Source: Psychrosphaera sp.
Lineage (GTDB): Bacteria > Pseudomonadota > Gammaproteobacteria > Enterobacterales > Alteromonadaceae
Direction of reading: 5' to 3'
Length of the DNA: 64,000 nucleotides
Assembly (NCBI GenBank): GCA_028098005.1
Contig: JAOHFM010000002.1
Coordinates: 1 to 64,000, forward strand
The first letter of the stretch is position 1. Each line of letters opens with the position of its first letter. The position numbers and the translations under genes were made by a program. The notes under the pieces are model-generated. The model made no database searches, had not been told where the DNA came from, and saw nothing but the letters and a program-made list of their open reading frames with translations. Positions 1-9,574 of the stretch are shown here, piece by piece.

Positions 1-5
1 ACAAC

Positions 6-32
6 TAAGCCAACTTTTTGAAGGTTGGCTTA
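6..32. terminator. Inverted repeat downstream of der
   Basis: A perfect 9-bp stem (TAAGCCAAC at 6-14, GTTGGCTTA at 24-32) with a 9-base loop lies just past the der stop codon. The T-tract expected on the minus strand is weak, so it may act as a Rho-independent terminator, a 3'-end stabilising hairpin, or serve a gene left of the window. Confidence 0.45.
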
Positions 33-57
33 AATCATTTTTATTTTAATTTATGGC

Positions 58-1623
58 TTAATTTCTTCTGCTATGACGCTTAATAAAGCCACCAGCTCTG
101 CGCTGTTGCGATAACGTCATTGCTTTTTGTTTCTTATCTTCAAATGGATTATCACCCTCTCTAAATTCTATTTTGATTGGTGTACCCATTACATCTAACG
201 CTTTGCGATAGTAGTTCATTAAGTAACGCTTGTATGAATCTGGAAGTTCATCAACTTGGTTGCCGTGAATAACTATTCTAGGCGGGTTGTAACCACCAGC
301 ATGCGCATACTTAAGTTTAATACGGCGACCACGGATCATTGGTGGTTGATGATCATCTTGTGCCATTTTCATAATGCGAGTAACCATTGATGTAGAAATA
401 CGTTTAGTCGCTGATTGGTAAGCTTCTACAATTGACTCATATAAATGGCCAACACCGGTTCCGTGCAATGCAGAGATGAAATGTAATCGAGCAAAATCTA
501 TGAAACCTAATCGGCGATCAAGTTCACGCTTAACGTCATCTTTAACACCCTGATCAAGTCCATCCCACTTATTAACCGCTATAACAATTGAACGGCCTGC
601 ATTTAGAGCAAAGCCAAGCAGGCTTAAGTCCTGATCTGAAATACCTTCTCTTGCATCTAATAATAATAGTACAACGTTGGCGTCTTCAATTGCTTGTAGC
701 GTTTTGACAACAGAAAACTTTTCGATTGACTGTTTAATACGTCCACGACGTCTCACACCTGCAGTATCAATGATAATGAAGTCTTGGTCATTACGAGTCA
801 TTGGAATATATACAGAATCACGAGTAGTGCCTGGCATGTCATACACAACTACGCGTTCTTCACCTAACATTCTATTTGTAAGCGTAGACTTACCAACATT
901 AGGACGACCAATTAGTGCAAATTTAATTGGTAGATCTTGAAAAGGTACAGCCTCTTCATCGCTATTTTCATCATGTTCATGATCAAGCGCTAAATCTTCT
1001 AAAGACTGCAGTTTCTTAACGTTAGGCTCGGCATTATCAAGCTCTTCTGAGCTTTCATCACCCATGCTTTCTAATAAACGCTCTGCTTCCGCCAATTCAT
1101 CCATCGCCGCTTCATATTCAGCTGTTAGTTTCTCAACAACCGGGATTAATGCGTGATCTAGTAGCTGGCTTACACCACGCCCCTGAGATGCGGCAATTTG
1201 ATGTACTTCACCTAAAGCAAGCGCATAAAACTCGGCACTATAAGAATCACCGTCTATTCCATCAACTTTGTTTGCTACCACAAACGTTGGCTTGTCTTTC
1301 TTTCTAAGATGTTGAGATATTGCTTGGTCTGCTGCTGTTAAGCCTGCGCGAGCGTCGACTAAGAACAACACAATATCCGCCTCATCAATCGCTAGTAGCG
1401 ATTGCTCTGCCATTTCAACATCAATTCCTTCTTCAGTTCCATCAATACCTCCTGTATCTACAACAATAAAGTTGTTTTCCTCATGACTGGCTTGTCCATA
1501 ACGACGGTCACGTGTAAGTCCAGGAAAGTCCGCCACTAACGCATCTCGCGTTTTTGTTAAGCGATTAAACAAGGTTGACTTTCCAACGTTTGGACGACCA
1601 ACTAAAGCCACTACAGGTAGCAT
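58..1623 (-). CDS. der: Ribosome-associated GTPase Der (EngA)
   Basis: Double-Era GTPase needed for maturation of the 50S ribosomal subunit. Two G domains in tandem are visible: P-loops GRPNVGKS at residues 9-16 and again at 239-246, DTGG near 56, NKVD near 118 and DTAG near 286, followed by the C-terminal KH-like domain ending in a basic tail (RHSRRN). At 521 residues it is about 30 longer than the E. coli protein. The extra length sits in an acidic, Glu/Asp-rich linker at roughly 171-228 between the G domains. It lies downstream of bamB in the usual gammaproteobacterial order, but a terminator separates the two genes. Confidence 0.97.
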   Translation of the reverse strand: MLPVVALVGRPNVGKSTLFNRLTKTRDALVADFPGLTRDRRYGQASHEENNFIVVDTGGIDGTEEGIDVEMAEQSLLAIDEADIVLFLVDARAGLTAADQAISQHLRKKDKPTFVVANKVDGIDGDSYSAEFYALALGEVHQIAASQGRGVSQLLDHALIPVVEKLTAEYEAAMDELAEAERLLESMGDESSEELDNAEPNVKKLQSLEDLALDHEHDENSDEEAVPFQDLPIKFALIGRPNVGKSTLTNRMLGEERVVVYDMPGTTRDSVYIPMTRNDQDFIIIDTAGVRRRGRIKQSIEKFSVVKTLQAIEDANVVLLLLDAREGISDQDLSLLGFALNAGRSIVIAVNKWDGLDQGVKDDVKRELDRRLGFIDFARLHFISALHGTGVGHLYESIVEAYQSATKRISTSMVTRIMKMAQDDHQPPMIRGRRIKLKYAHAGGYNPPRIVIHGNQVDELPDSYKRYLMNYYRKALDVMGTPIKIEFREGDNPFEDKKQKAMTLSQQRRAGGFIKRHSRRN

Positions 1624-1670
1624 GAATTCACCTCAAAAAAATTTGATTTAACTAAAAATCAATAAAATAT

Positions 1671-1713
1671 AAAAACGAAAAAGGCTTCGTATCCATTACG
1701 GACTACAAAGCCT
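1671..1713 (-). terminator. Rho-independent terminator of bamB
   Basis: Read on the minus strand, a stem built from AGGCTTTGTAGTCC and its near-complement (plus-strand arms 1682-1694 and 1700-1713, one internal mismatch) is followed by a T-rich tract (plus-strand A-runs at 1671-1681). It starts 19 bases after the bamB stop, so der probably also needs its own promoter. Confidence 0.75.
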
Positions 1714-1731
1714 ATTATAAAGTTATAACTA

Positions 1732-3003
1732 TTACGGTAGACGTAAAGCGGTCAGTTCGCCATCTCGAGTTTGGATATAAAGCAATTCTTCAGATGCCAC
1801 TGGTGCAGCATACGCTCTGCGATCTTCGCTGGTAAACCAGCTAATAAACCAACGGAACCCTGAATAATCCCAATCATCTAACTTATAACGAGAAATTTCT
1901 ACGCCAGTATTTCTATCTAAAAAGTGGTAATAACCTTCAAAGTCACCAACAACAATAGTGTCTTTATAGACAACAGGTTGAGACAATCGGCGATTATAAA
2001 AATCGTTGTTTGTCCACTTTTCTACGCCTGTACTTGCTTCAACCGCAGTGACATAACCTTTAGAGTCTGTTAAATAAATTATACCAGCATCTAAAGTCAG
2101 GTTACGGTAAGAAGAGTATTCGCGTTTCCATTTAACTCGACCAGATTGAATGTCAACAGCTGCTAAATTGCCATTATAGGCAATCATATAGGCATCAGGC
2201 CCTACAACTACCGGCTTGCTATCAACATCAATTAAACGCTCAAGCTCCGTTGTGCCTTTAACAACCGCAATTTGCGCATCCCAAGCTAGTAACCCTTGAT
2301 CAAGCAACATAACTTGCAGTTTACCCGTCGCAGTACCTACTAAAACACCACCACTCTCTATAGTAGGCGACGATGTTCCACGCAATGTAAGTGCAGGTAC
2401 CGTTGTTTCAGCCTGCCAACGCATTTCGCCTGAATCAGGGTGCAATACCACAACGTTTCCAGACGTTGTTGAAACTGCAATCCAACCATCTCCAGCATCA
2501 GGCGCCGCAACAACTTCACCAGCTACTTTTTTACGCCACAATAACTCGCCAGACTCTTGCGATAGCGCAATGACTTCACCGTTTTCAGAACCAATATAAA
2601 TATTTTTATAAGCAGCCGTAATGCCACCGCTTAGCTTATCAGTTTCTCTGTCGTCAAACGTTAATTTGTCATAAAACGAAGGTGGATTTGTGCGAGTATC
2701 TGTTTCCCAAATCGTTTTACCGGTTAGTTTGTTATAGGCTAAAACTTCACCTTTTCGGCTAGCAGCAAAAATAACGTCACCAACTACTGCAGGCTGTAAA
2801 TTAGAAAAGTAATTTTCTACCCCTGAGCCCGCTTGCTTACGCCACTCAACTTCAACGTCGCGAGTTATATTAATTGGCTTAAGCTCTGCGATACGAGTCG
2901 CTTCATTTTCTTCTGTTGTTTCACAACCCATAAGCATCGACGTACTTAGCGTTGTTAACAAAGCGAGTTTTACCACGCTCGATTTCATGTTTTTAAACAG
3001 CAT
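1732..3003 (-). CDS. bamB: Outer-membrane assembly lipoprotein BamB
   Basis: BamB is the beta-propeller lipoprotein of the BAM complex that inserts beta-barrel proteins into the outer membrane. The sequence has a signal peptide ending in the lipobox LMGC (Cys27), then repeated PQQ-like blades (for example GEVLAYNKLTGKTIWE, GEVIALSQESGELLWR, GNVVVLHPDSGEMRW). At 423 residues it is longer than E. coli BamB (392). A Trp/Phe-rich insertion (around WDYSGFRWF) lies in the last blade. It is 12 bases downstream of yfgM in the hisS-yfgM-bamB operon, the conserved arrangement. A second in-frame ATG five codons in could also be the start. Confidence 0.96.
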   Translation of the reverse strand: MLFKNMKSSVVKLALLTTLSTSMLMGCETTEENEATRIAELKPINITRDVEVEWRKQAGSGVENYFSNLQPAVVGDVIFAASRKGEVLAYNKLTGKTIWETDTRTNPPSFYDKLTFDDRETDKLSGGITAAYKNIYIGSENGEVIALSQESGELLWRKKVAGEVVAAPDAGDGWIAVSTTSGNVVVLHPDSGEMRWQAETTVPALTLRGTSSPTIESGGVLVGTATGKLQVMLLDQGLLAWDAQIAVVKGTTELERLIDVDSKPVVVGPDAYMIAYNGNLAAVDIQSGRVKWKREYSSYRNLTLDAGIIYLTDSKGYVTAVEASTGVEKWTNNDFYNRRLSQPVVYKDTIVVGDFEGYYHFLDRNTGVEISRYKLDDWDYSGFRWFISWFTSEDRRAYAAPVASEELLYIQTRDGELTALRLP

Positions 3004-3015
3004 AATGCCTGCCCT

Positions 3016-3663
3016 TTAGCTAGCCACGTTAGATGACAGAGCCAAATCCTGAAGCTTCATTTTAAGAATTGCATTTCCTTCTAGCCCACCTTTATCGGCA
3101 GCGAACTGGTATGCTTGTCTCGCTTCACTTTCGTTACCTTGCGCTATTAAGGCATCGCCTTTGATTTCTGCTACGCGCGCTTCATACGCTGTTTCTGTAA
3201 TCAAAGATAATGTTTTTAACGCTGCATCATATTTTTCTAAAGCAACCTGAACACGCGCTAATCGAGTATTCACTAAACCTTTAAGGCTTGACTCAGTTGT
3301 TGCGCTGGCTGCAGTTTGCAATCTAGTTTCAGCAACAGACAACTCTCCAGCTTCAACTGCTTTTTTGGCCGCGATTAAATTAGCGAAAATTGAATATCCA
3401 GTTTCGCCATGAGCTTCAACAAATTTGTTAAGCTCTGAATTTACCGTTTCAGCTTGAGCTGTTTCTGAACCAGCTACTTTTAAAAACTGATCAAACTCTA
3501 ACGATGCACTTTCTTGCGCTTCAATTTGACCATCAACATACATGTTCCAACCAGTGAAACCAGCAACACCTAGTGCTGCACCAACTAAAATTTGAAGTCC
3601 GTTTTCTTTAAAAAATGACTTGATTGCTTCTTCTTGTTGTTCTTCTGTAGAGTAAATTTCCAT
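3016..3663 (-). CDS. yfgM: YfgM/AncA family periplasmic TPR protein
   Basis: Inner-membrane anchored protein that associates with SecYEG and periplasmic chaperones in E. coli. Visible features are a short cytoplasmic N-terminus (MEIYSTEEQQEEAIKSF), one membrane segment at about residues 23-43, and a periplasmic Ala/Glu-rich helical (TPR-type) domain of about 170 residues. Length (215) matches the family (206 in E. coli). It sits between hisS (47 bases) and bamB (12 bases), the conserved order. The function is taken from the family; the sequence itself shows only topology and fold type. Confidence 0.93.
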   Translation of the reverse strand: MEIYSTEEQQEEAIKSFFKENGLQILVGAALGVAGFTGWNMYVDGQIEAQESASLEFDQFLKVAGSETAQAETVNSELNKFVEAHGETGYSIFANLIAAKKAVEAGELSVAETRLQTAASATTESSLKGLVNTRLARVQVALEKYDAALKTLSLITETAYEARVAEIKGDALIAQGNESEARQAYQFAADKGGLEGNAILKMKLQDLALSSNVAS

Positions 3664-3710
3664 TACAACCTCTTATTTTGTACCGCATCAATGAGCTTTT
3701 AGCTCCGATA

Positions 3711-4994
3711 TCAATTTGTTTCTACCAACTCTTTTACTTGGTTGGCTACGTCACTCCAAGCAACAGTTTTTTGTTCACCTTGTACAACTAGGTTTTTAAC
3801 CGTCACTTGCTCATTATTTATTTCGTCTTCACCTAATATAAGTGCGACTTTAGCGCCTAACTTGTCAGCTCGCTTCATTTGTTTCTTAAAGTTGCCACCA
3901 CCGCAGTGATTAACAACTCGTAAACTAGGGGCAGAATGTCGTAATTGCTCGGCAATTTCAACTGCTTTTAGTTCTGCTTGCAAGCCTTGAGCTACAATGT
4001 AGACATCGGCAGTAGAAGTTGGTTCAACCAAAATCTCTAATGTTTGCAATAAAAGAACTAACCGCTCTATTCCCATTGCAAAACCAACGGCAGGCGTTGA
4101 CTTTCCGCCCAGTTGCTCAACAAGACCATCATAACGCCCACCAGCAAGAACGGTACCTTGAGAGCCCAAGCTTTCTGTAACCCACTCAAAAACAGTACGA
4201 TTATAATAATCTAAGCCACGAACCAAACGTTCGTTTACAATATATTTAATTCCAGCAGCGTCTAAACGAGCTTTAAGTTCACTAAACATTTCCGCCGACT
4301 CTTCGTCTAAGTGCTCAGACAAGCGAGGAGCATTTTCTAATATTTCTTGTACCTTTGCGTTTTTACTATCAAGAATACGCAATGGGTTTGTTCCCAAACG
4401 GCGTTTAGAGTCTTCATCTAGACTCTCTTCATGTTGTTTCAAAAACTCAACAAGCGCAGCTGTATAATTTTGACGAGCTTCACTTGTGCCTAATGAGTTT
4501 ATTTCTAGTCTTAGATGATCAGTAATACCAAATGCTTTCCACAACCTGGCTGAAAGCATAATTACTTCGGCATCCATATCCGCACCGGCAAAGCCATAGG
4601 ACTCAACTCCAAACTGGTGGAATTGACGATAACGTCCTTTTTGAGGGCGCTCGTGACGGAACATTGGGCCGGTATACCACAAACGTTGTTGTTGATTATA
4701 AAGCAGCGCACCTTGATTTGCCGCTCTAACACATACTGCGGTCCCTTCTGGACGAAGGCTTAAAGAGTCACCGTTGCGATCGTCAAAGGTATACATTTCC
4801 TTTTCTACGATGTCTGTTACTTCTCCAACAGAGCGCTTAAATAAGTCCGTGAATTCTACAATCGGAAAGCGGATCTCTGAATAACCATAACTGGCCACTG
4901 TTTCTCTTAAAACAGCCTCTACTTGCTGCCACTGAGCAGTTTCAATTGGCAAGATGTCGTTCATGCCTCGAATGGCTTGGATTGGTTTAGACAC
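3711..4994 (-). CDS. hisS: Histidyl-tRNA synthetase
   Basis: Class II aminoacyl-tRNA synthetase charging tRNA-His. Motif 2 region ([19 protein letters not shown]), the histidine-specific motif [15 protein letters not shown] and motif 3 ([11 protein letters not shown]) are all present, followed by the anticodon-binding domain. Length (427) equals the family norm (424 in E. coli). It is the first gene of a minus-strand operon with yfgM and bamB. ispG and rodZ, which often precede it, are not adjacent here; the upstream neighbour is a divergent HD-GYP gene. Confidence 0.98.
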   Translation of the reverse strand: MSKPIQAIRGMNDILPIETAQWQQVEAVLRETVASYGYSEIRFPIVEFTDLFKRSVGEVTDIVEKEMYTFDDRNGDSLSLRPEGTAVCVRAANQGALLYNQQQRLWYTGPMFRHERPQKGRYRQFHQFGVESYGFAGADMDAEVIMLSARLWKAFGITDHLRLEINSLGTSEARQNYTAALVEFLKQHEESLDEDSKRRLGTNPLRILDSKNAKVQEILENAPRLSEHLDEESAEMFSELKARLDAAGIKYIVNERLVRGLDYYNRTVFEWVTESLGSQGTVLAGGRYDGLVEQLGGKSTPAVGFAMGIERLVLLLQTLEILVEPTSTADVYIVAQGLQAELKAVEIAEQLRHSAPSLRVVNHCGGGNFKKQMKRADKLGAKVALILGEDEINNEQVTVKNLVVQGEQKTVAWSDVANQVKELVETN

Positions 4995-5176
4995 GGCTAC
5001 AAAAACCCTTTGATAAAAAAATAGTGCGGCATTATAAGCGCTTTAGCCCCTAAGGTAAATTGGAAACGAAATGAAACTCTGTACTCTATTAAGTTTTTTT
5101 ATTTAATTTATAGGGTCAATTAGTAATTTTCTGTTAAATTAAAGGTACTAGTAATTAACAAAACTCTAATATTACG

Positions 5177-6355
5177 ATGTTAAAAGAATTTTTAGTTAGC
5201 GATCTTAAAGCCGGTATGTTCATCGCTGAAGTAACTGAACAATCGGGACGCTTTTCAGTGAAATCTGGTGGGTTTGTACGTTCACAAAATGCAATTGAGT
5301 CGTTATCCTCAAAAGGGGTTAAAAGAGTTTTGGTGGACATGGCAAAGAGCGAACATAAAGAAGATGTTCAACCCGCCGTCAAAGTAGAAATTAAAGAAAC
5401 TAGAAAAAAATCATCATTTAAAGATGAAATTGGTAAAGCAAAAAAACTTTATAACCAAGCTAAAAAGCTTCAACGCCAAGCTCTAGACAATATGAAGGCC
5501 GGTCGTCCAATAAACTCCGACGGAATGAAAGAAGTAGCAGACGGCTTCATTGATTCAGTCTTTAGAAATCAAGATGCCCTGGCGTGTATGACCCGAATGC
5601 GTCAAAAAGATGATTACTTAATGGAACACTCTATAAATGTTTCAATTATCATGACTATTTTCGCAAAGCATATGAAAATAGAAGAAAAAGTCATTCATGA
5701 TTTAGCTACAGGCGCTTTGCTTCATGACCTCGGTAAAATCAATGTTCCAGACGAAATTTTACACAAACCAGGCCGTCTTACCGATGAAGAAATGGTAATA
5801 ATGCGTTCGCACGTTACCCTTGGTTATGACATATTAAAAGAAACTAAAGGTTTGTCAGATACCATTTTAGAAGTTGTTTTAGATCATCATGAACGACTTG
5901 ATGGCTCTGGGTATCCAAATGGTAAAAACGATCCTCAACTAAGCCAGTACGCAAGAATGATTAGCATTTGTGATACCTATGACGCAATCACAGCGTCGCG
6001 TGTGTATCAAAGTGCCCGAACGCCAATAATGGCGTTTAAAATACTCAGAAAAGAAAGTGGTGCTGCTTTTGATGGTGGTCTTGTAGCTGAATTTATTAAT
6101 TGTATGGGTGTCCACCCTGTTGGGACTTTAATTCAAACTAAGAGCAACAAGCTTGGAATTGTCATTAAGTCTAACTTTGTTAATCCGCTATGCCCAGTTG
6201 TTAAAGTTTTTTATAGTTTGGCCAATAAAGGTTATATCCCATCTAAACAAATTGATTTGGGAGCGCCTGGCGTAGAAGACGAAATCGCCAAGAGCGTTAA
6301 ACCAGAAGACTACGGAATTGACATAAACCGTATTATGTCTGAGATTTTGGATTAA
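5177..6355 (+). CDS. HD-GYP c-di-GMP phosphodiesterase (DUF3391 N-terminus)
   Basis: Predicted cytoplasmic enzyme that hydrolyses c-di-GMP. The N-terminal region to about residue 60 resembles DUF3391 (DLKAGMFIAEV, then GGFVRSQNAI). A charged coiled linker follows to about 110, then a complete HD-GYP domain: His151, HD at 183-184 (LLHDLGK), His212, HH at 237-238, GSGYP at 243-247 and CDTYDA at 265-270. All expected metal ligands of the family are present, so activity is likely. A paralogue begins 54 bases downstream. The start ATG has a weak ribosome site. There is no sensor domain beyond DUF3391 and no membrane segment. Confidence 0.93.
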   Translation: MLKEFLVSDLKAGMFIAEVTEQSGRFSVKSGGFVRSQNAIESLSSKGVKRVLVDMAKSEHKEDVQPAVKVEIKETRKKSSFKDEIGKAKKLYNQAKKLQRQALDNMKAGRPINSDGMKEVADGFIDSVFRNQDALACMTRMRQKDDYLMEHSINVSIIMTIFAKHMKIEEKVIHDLATGALLHDLGKINVPDEILHKPGRLTDEEMVIMRSHVTLGYDILKETKGLSDTILEVVLDHHERLDGSGYPNGKNDPQLSQYARMISICDTYDAITASRVYQSARTPIMAFKILRKESGAAFDGGLVAEFINCMGVHPVGTLIQTKSNKLGIVIKSNFVNPLCPVVKVFYSLANKGYIPSKQIDLGAPGVEDEIAKSVKPEDYGIDINRIMSEILD

Positions 6356-6409
6356 CCTGCACCATATTAAAAAAACTTAGTCGTGACTTTTCATTTTACG
6401 GGGCTCTAA

Positions 6410-7579
6410 ATGAGTGATGGATTACAAAGAATACCAATTACTAGATTGCAACCAGGTCAATATGTCGTTGATATTTACCAGCAAATTGGTCACATGAAGG
6501 TATCCTCCTCTGGTTGGGTTCGTTCTCAACAAGAGATTAACGAACTGATTGCAAAAGGTATTGTTAGTGTCACTGTAGATTTAGGCCATGAAGTTAACTC
6601 CGTTCAAGCCGACGACTTTAGTTTTCAAGATCAGTTTGGCCGCACTCCATTTAACCAAGAAGTTGAAAACGCTAAAGAGTCCGTAGATAAATTAACGGTA
6701 ATTCTAACCGAGAGTTTTAATCATATTCGCAACGAGAACCTATTCGACGTCAACGCTTTACATTATGCGGCGATGGAGTTCATTGCATCTATTTATCGAA
6801 ATTCCGCACCCGCTTTGGCTTTAGTCAGAGTAAAACACTATCAAGATTTTCAATTAGGCCACGCGTTAAGATGTGCGGCCTACTACGCTGCTATGCTACG
6901 AAAAATGAAGTGGCCTACTGACGTTGCTCAAAACTGGGTAATGGGCGCACTGCTGCACGACATTGGCAAGCTCAATATGTCAGTATCTATTCAACAGCCG
7001 AATAGCAAAGATATTTCGGATAAGCAAAGAGCCGAAGACGAATTTTTAGTCAGCGAACACGTTAATAATGGTATTGAGATAGCTTCGACAGTTGGCAGCT
7101 TAACTAGAGAAACGCTTGATATAATTAAGCTACATCATGAAAAAATTGATGGTTCTGGTTACCCTGACAATAAAAAGTTAACAGATATTAATGACGCGCT
7201 TAGAATTTTTAGTATTGTTAACGAGTTTGATAACTTAACACGCGTAGGGGTCAACGGTAAGCCCATTGGCGTATTGCAGGCTTATAGAAAATTGATGAAG
7301 TTAGAGTCTGAATTTGACAATGACATGTTGCAACGTTTTATTCAAAATATTGGCGTATACCCGCCAGGGACATTGGTGAAACTCAAAAGTGGTAAAGTTG
7401 GACTGGTCTTAGATAATATGGGGAATCACTTAAGACCTTTTGTTAAAGTTATTTATAACGAAAACGTTGGCCATCACGTTAACGCCAAGGTCATCAATTT
7501 AGAAACCGCCCGCAATGAGGAAATTGAAGGCTTGTACTACGGTAACAAACGCGGAATTTTTGCTGAAAATTACCTTTAA
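6410..7579 (+). CDS. HD-GYP domain protein, tandem paralogue with altered metal-site residue
   Basis: Paralogue of the preceding gene with the same DUF3391 (RLQPGQYVVDI, SGWVRSQQEI) plus HD-GYP plan, 389 residues. HD is kept at 183-184 (LLHDIGK), HH at 242-243 and GSGYP at 248-252. The late conserved Asp of the family (CDTYDA in the neighbour) is replaced: here the segment reads SIVNEFDNL, with Asn271 at the first Asp position. The insertion between HD and the next His (His217) also differs from the neighbour. It may have reduced activity or be a c-di-GMP-binding partner of the first copy. It probably shares a transcript with it. Confidence 0.9.
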   Translation: MSDGLQRIPITRLQPGQYVVDIYQQIGHMKVSSSGWVRSQQEINELIAKGIVSVTVDLGHEVNSVQADDFSFQDQFGRTPFNQEVENAKESVDKLTVILTESFNHIRNENLFDVNALHYAAMEFIASIYRNSAPALALVRVKHYQDFQLGHALRCAAYYAAMLRKMKWPTDVAQNWVMGALLHDIGKLNMSVSIQQPNSKDISDKQRAEDEFLVSEHVNNGIEIASTVGSLTRETLDIIKLHHEKIDGSGYPDNKKLTDINDALRIFSIVNEFDNLTRVGVNGKPIGVLQAYRKLMKLESEFDNDMLQRFIQNIGVYPPGTLVKLKSGKVGLVLDNMGNHLRPFVKVIYNENVGHHVNAKVINLETARNEEIEGLYYGNKRGIFAENYL

Positions 7580-7625
7580 AAAGGCTCTCTCCTTTTTCTC
7601 AGCAATATAGTCCTTTAATTAAAAG

Positions 7626-8564
7626 CTACCTGTAGTCCTCTAACGCTATCTGACTAAAACGCCTATCTCTGCTTTCCCATATCACAATCCCCTGCCTTAT
7701 TTCAGCTAATCTCAAATAAGGCGTTAATCTATCACCTTCATAAAGAGTTGTATTGTTGATGCGGACCCAGCGCTCATTTACATCTGAAGAGTAAATATGC
7801 ATCTCATATTGAAGTTCAGGTATAAAAGCTCTGTCAGCATTTGGCAGGTCATTAATGTCAACTAAGCTAGAGTCAACTTCCACTTGAATACTTCTTGCTT
7901 GATTATCTGTTTTAGCTGAGGCCGTTTCTTTTGTTTGTGCCAATGCTTCCGCAAAGCGGGCTTGTAAATCTGAAGAGACGTCTTCAACTTTAACGTTAGA
8001 GCTATTAATGTCTGCAACATTTATAACGAGCTGCTCTGAATCAGTGACTTCATTTTCTATCGCGTTTTGCGCTTCGGGAGCTTCAACATTTAGATTCTCA
8101 CCAGTTTGAGTTTCGACAACCAACTCTGGTTGTACTTTTGAGTTGTTTACTGATGTTTTCACAGCTGTCGCTGCTGCAGTGTTTAAGTCAGTATTTGATT
8201 CCGTGCTAAGTTCCGTGTTTGAATCCATGCTTGGTTGTTCACTTGCTTGCTTAACAATGACAGGAGAAACGGCCGGCTCATGCAATTGATCGCGTTCATT
8301 GCCTTGAGCATAAACCTGCGAACTTACTGGTTTTGAGCCAACTATATAACCAGCCAATGAGCCAACAATTAGCAACAATATAGCAATGATTAGCCAAGCC
8401 AACCAAGAGAGACTATTTGAACCAGCGCCGCTATTTACGTAAGTAGCACCGCTGTTCGCGGTTTCTGCATACGCATAAGCATTTGAATTGTTAGGTTTAT
8501 CGCGTTCGCCTGCTGTGCTTTGAGTATTTTGCTCTTTTATTAATGCTTTATATAAAAAACTCAC
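7626..8564 (-). CDS. gspB: GspB-like general secretion pathway protein
   Basis: Bitopic inner-membrane protein with a cytoplasmic N-terminus (MSFLYKALIK), a single membrane helix at about 53-77, a long low-complexity Ser/Thr/Asn/Glu-rich periplasmic linker, and a C-terminal domain (about 247-312; IPELQYEMHIYSSDVNERWV and LYEGDRL) typical of the GspB/T2SSB family. Its start overlaps the gspA stop by 4 bases, so the two are translationally coupled. In Aeromonas, ExeA-ExeB help assemble the type II secretin in the outer membrane through peptidoglycan. The other gsp genes are not in this window. Confidence 0.88.
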   Translation of the reverse strand: MSFLYKALIKEQNTQSTAGERDKPNNSNAYAYAETANSGATYVNSGAGSNSLSWLAWLIIAILLLIVGSLAGYIVGSKPVSSQVYAQGNERDQLHEPAVSPVIVKQASEQPSMDSNTELSTESNTDLNTAAATAVKTSVNNSKVQPELVVETQTGENLNVEAPEAQNAIENEVTDSEQLVINVADINSSNVKVEDVSSDLQARFAEALAQTKETASAKTDNQARSIQVEVDSSLVDINDLPNADRAFIPELQYEMHIYSSDVNERWVRINNTTLYEGDRLTPYLRLAEIRQGIVIWESRDRRFSQIALEDYR

Positions 8565-9424
8565 GCTTTATTACCTTTAAAAAATGACATGAACCACCTG
8601 CGACTTTCAGTTTCATTGACGATGCCAAGTATTTCACTAGAGGCCAACTTAACGAGGTTTTTATCAACAAAAAACTTTCCTTTAGCGTAGGCTCCCATTA
8701 ACGCACGATCAGCCAATAAGTTAATCAGCCTAGGTGTCCCTTTTGAATACTTAAACAACGCTTTAATCGCCTTTTTATCAAATAGTGGTCTAACTGACCC
8801 AACAGTTTGCAATCTGTGGTTAATGTACTCAAGGGTCTCTTGTTCTGTTAGTGGCAACAAGTGATAACGAGCGGTGATCCGTTGAGCTAATTGACGGAGC
8901 TCTCTTTTCATCAACTTTTCTTGCAACTCTGGTTGCCCAATTAAGATTATCTGCAGTAATTTTTTGTCGTTTGTTTCTATATTAGTGAATAGCCTCAGTT
9001 GCTCTAGCGCCTCAAAATCTAGAAGTTGTGCTTCATCCACCACTAATAAACAGCTTTCGCCTTTTTCATGACTCGTCACTAAAAATGACTGTAAGGCATC
9101 TGACAACTTTTTATGATCAGAAGTTTCATCTAACTCTATTTGAAATGCTTCACAAACGGTTTGTAACAACTGAATTCTATTTAAGGTTGGGTTTAGCACA
9201 TAAGCCACATGAAGATCATCCGGCAAGTTAGCCAATACCGCTCGCGAAACCATTGTTTTGCCAGTACCTACTTCACCCGTAAGCATAACAAAACCGCCAT
9301 TACCTCTTAGCCCATAGTGTAAGTAAGCGATTGCTTCTTGATGGCGTTGGCTTGGGTACATAAGGTTTGGGTTAGGCGCAATATTAAATGGTTCTTCGTT
9401 TAACTGGAAATACTCTAAGTACAT
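8561..9424 (-). CDS. gspA: GspA/ExeA-like AAA+ ATPase
   Basis: AAA-type ATPase starting MYLEYFQLNEEPF, the hallmark N-terminus of ExeA/GspA/MshM proteins. Walker A is GEVGTGKT at 50-57 and Walker B is CLLVVDEAQ at about 125-133. At 287 residues it covers the ATPase domain only; the periplasmic peptidoglycan-binding part of full-length Aeromonas ExeA (about 550 residues) is absent, as in many marine gammaproteobacteria. It is coupled to gspB by a 4-base overlap. MshM of the MSHA pilus is the main alternative, but the adjacent GspB-type gene favours GspA. Confidence 0.87.
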   Translation of the reverse strand: MYLEYFQLNEEPFNIAPNPNLMYPSQRHQEAIAYLHYGLRGNGGFVMLTGEVGTGKTMVSRAVLANLPDDLHVAYVLNPTLNRIQLLQTVCEAFQIELDETSDHKKLSDALQSFLVTSHEKGESCLLVVDEAQLLDFEALEQLRLFTNIETNDKKLLQIILIGQPELQEKLMKRELRQLAQRITARYHLLPLTEQETLEYINHRLQTVGSVRPLFDKKAIKALFKYSKGTPRLINLLADRALMGAYAKGKFFVDKNLVKLASSEILGIVNETESRRWFMSFFKGNKA

Positions 9425-9574
9425 GTTGGGCGCTCAAACGGCTCGGGGTTAACAAACTTTTATAATCAGCCAACCATACCGTTCAACCCTGAAAAATCAA
9501 CTACTTTCCTCAAGGACTTTTGTAACAATTAAGAATATACTTATATTTATCGTTAATGAGCGTTAGAGGTTAGT

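Noticed and set aside
677..940. 87-residue plus-strand open frame inside der
   Set aside because: Antisense shadow of the second G domain; no family resemblance.
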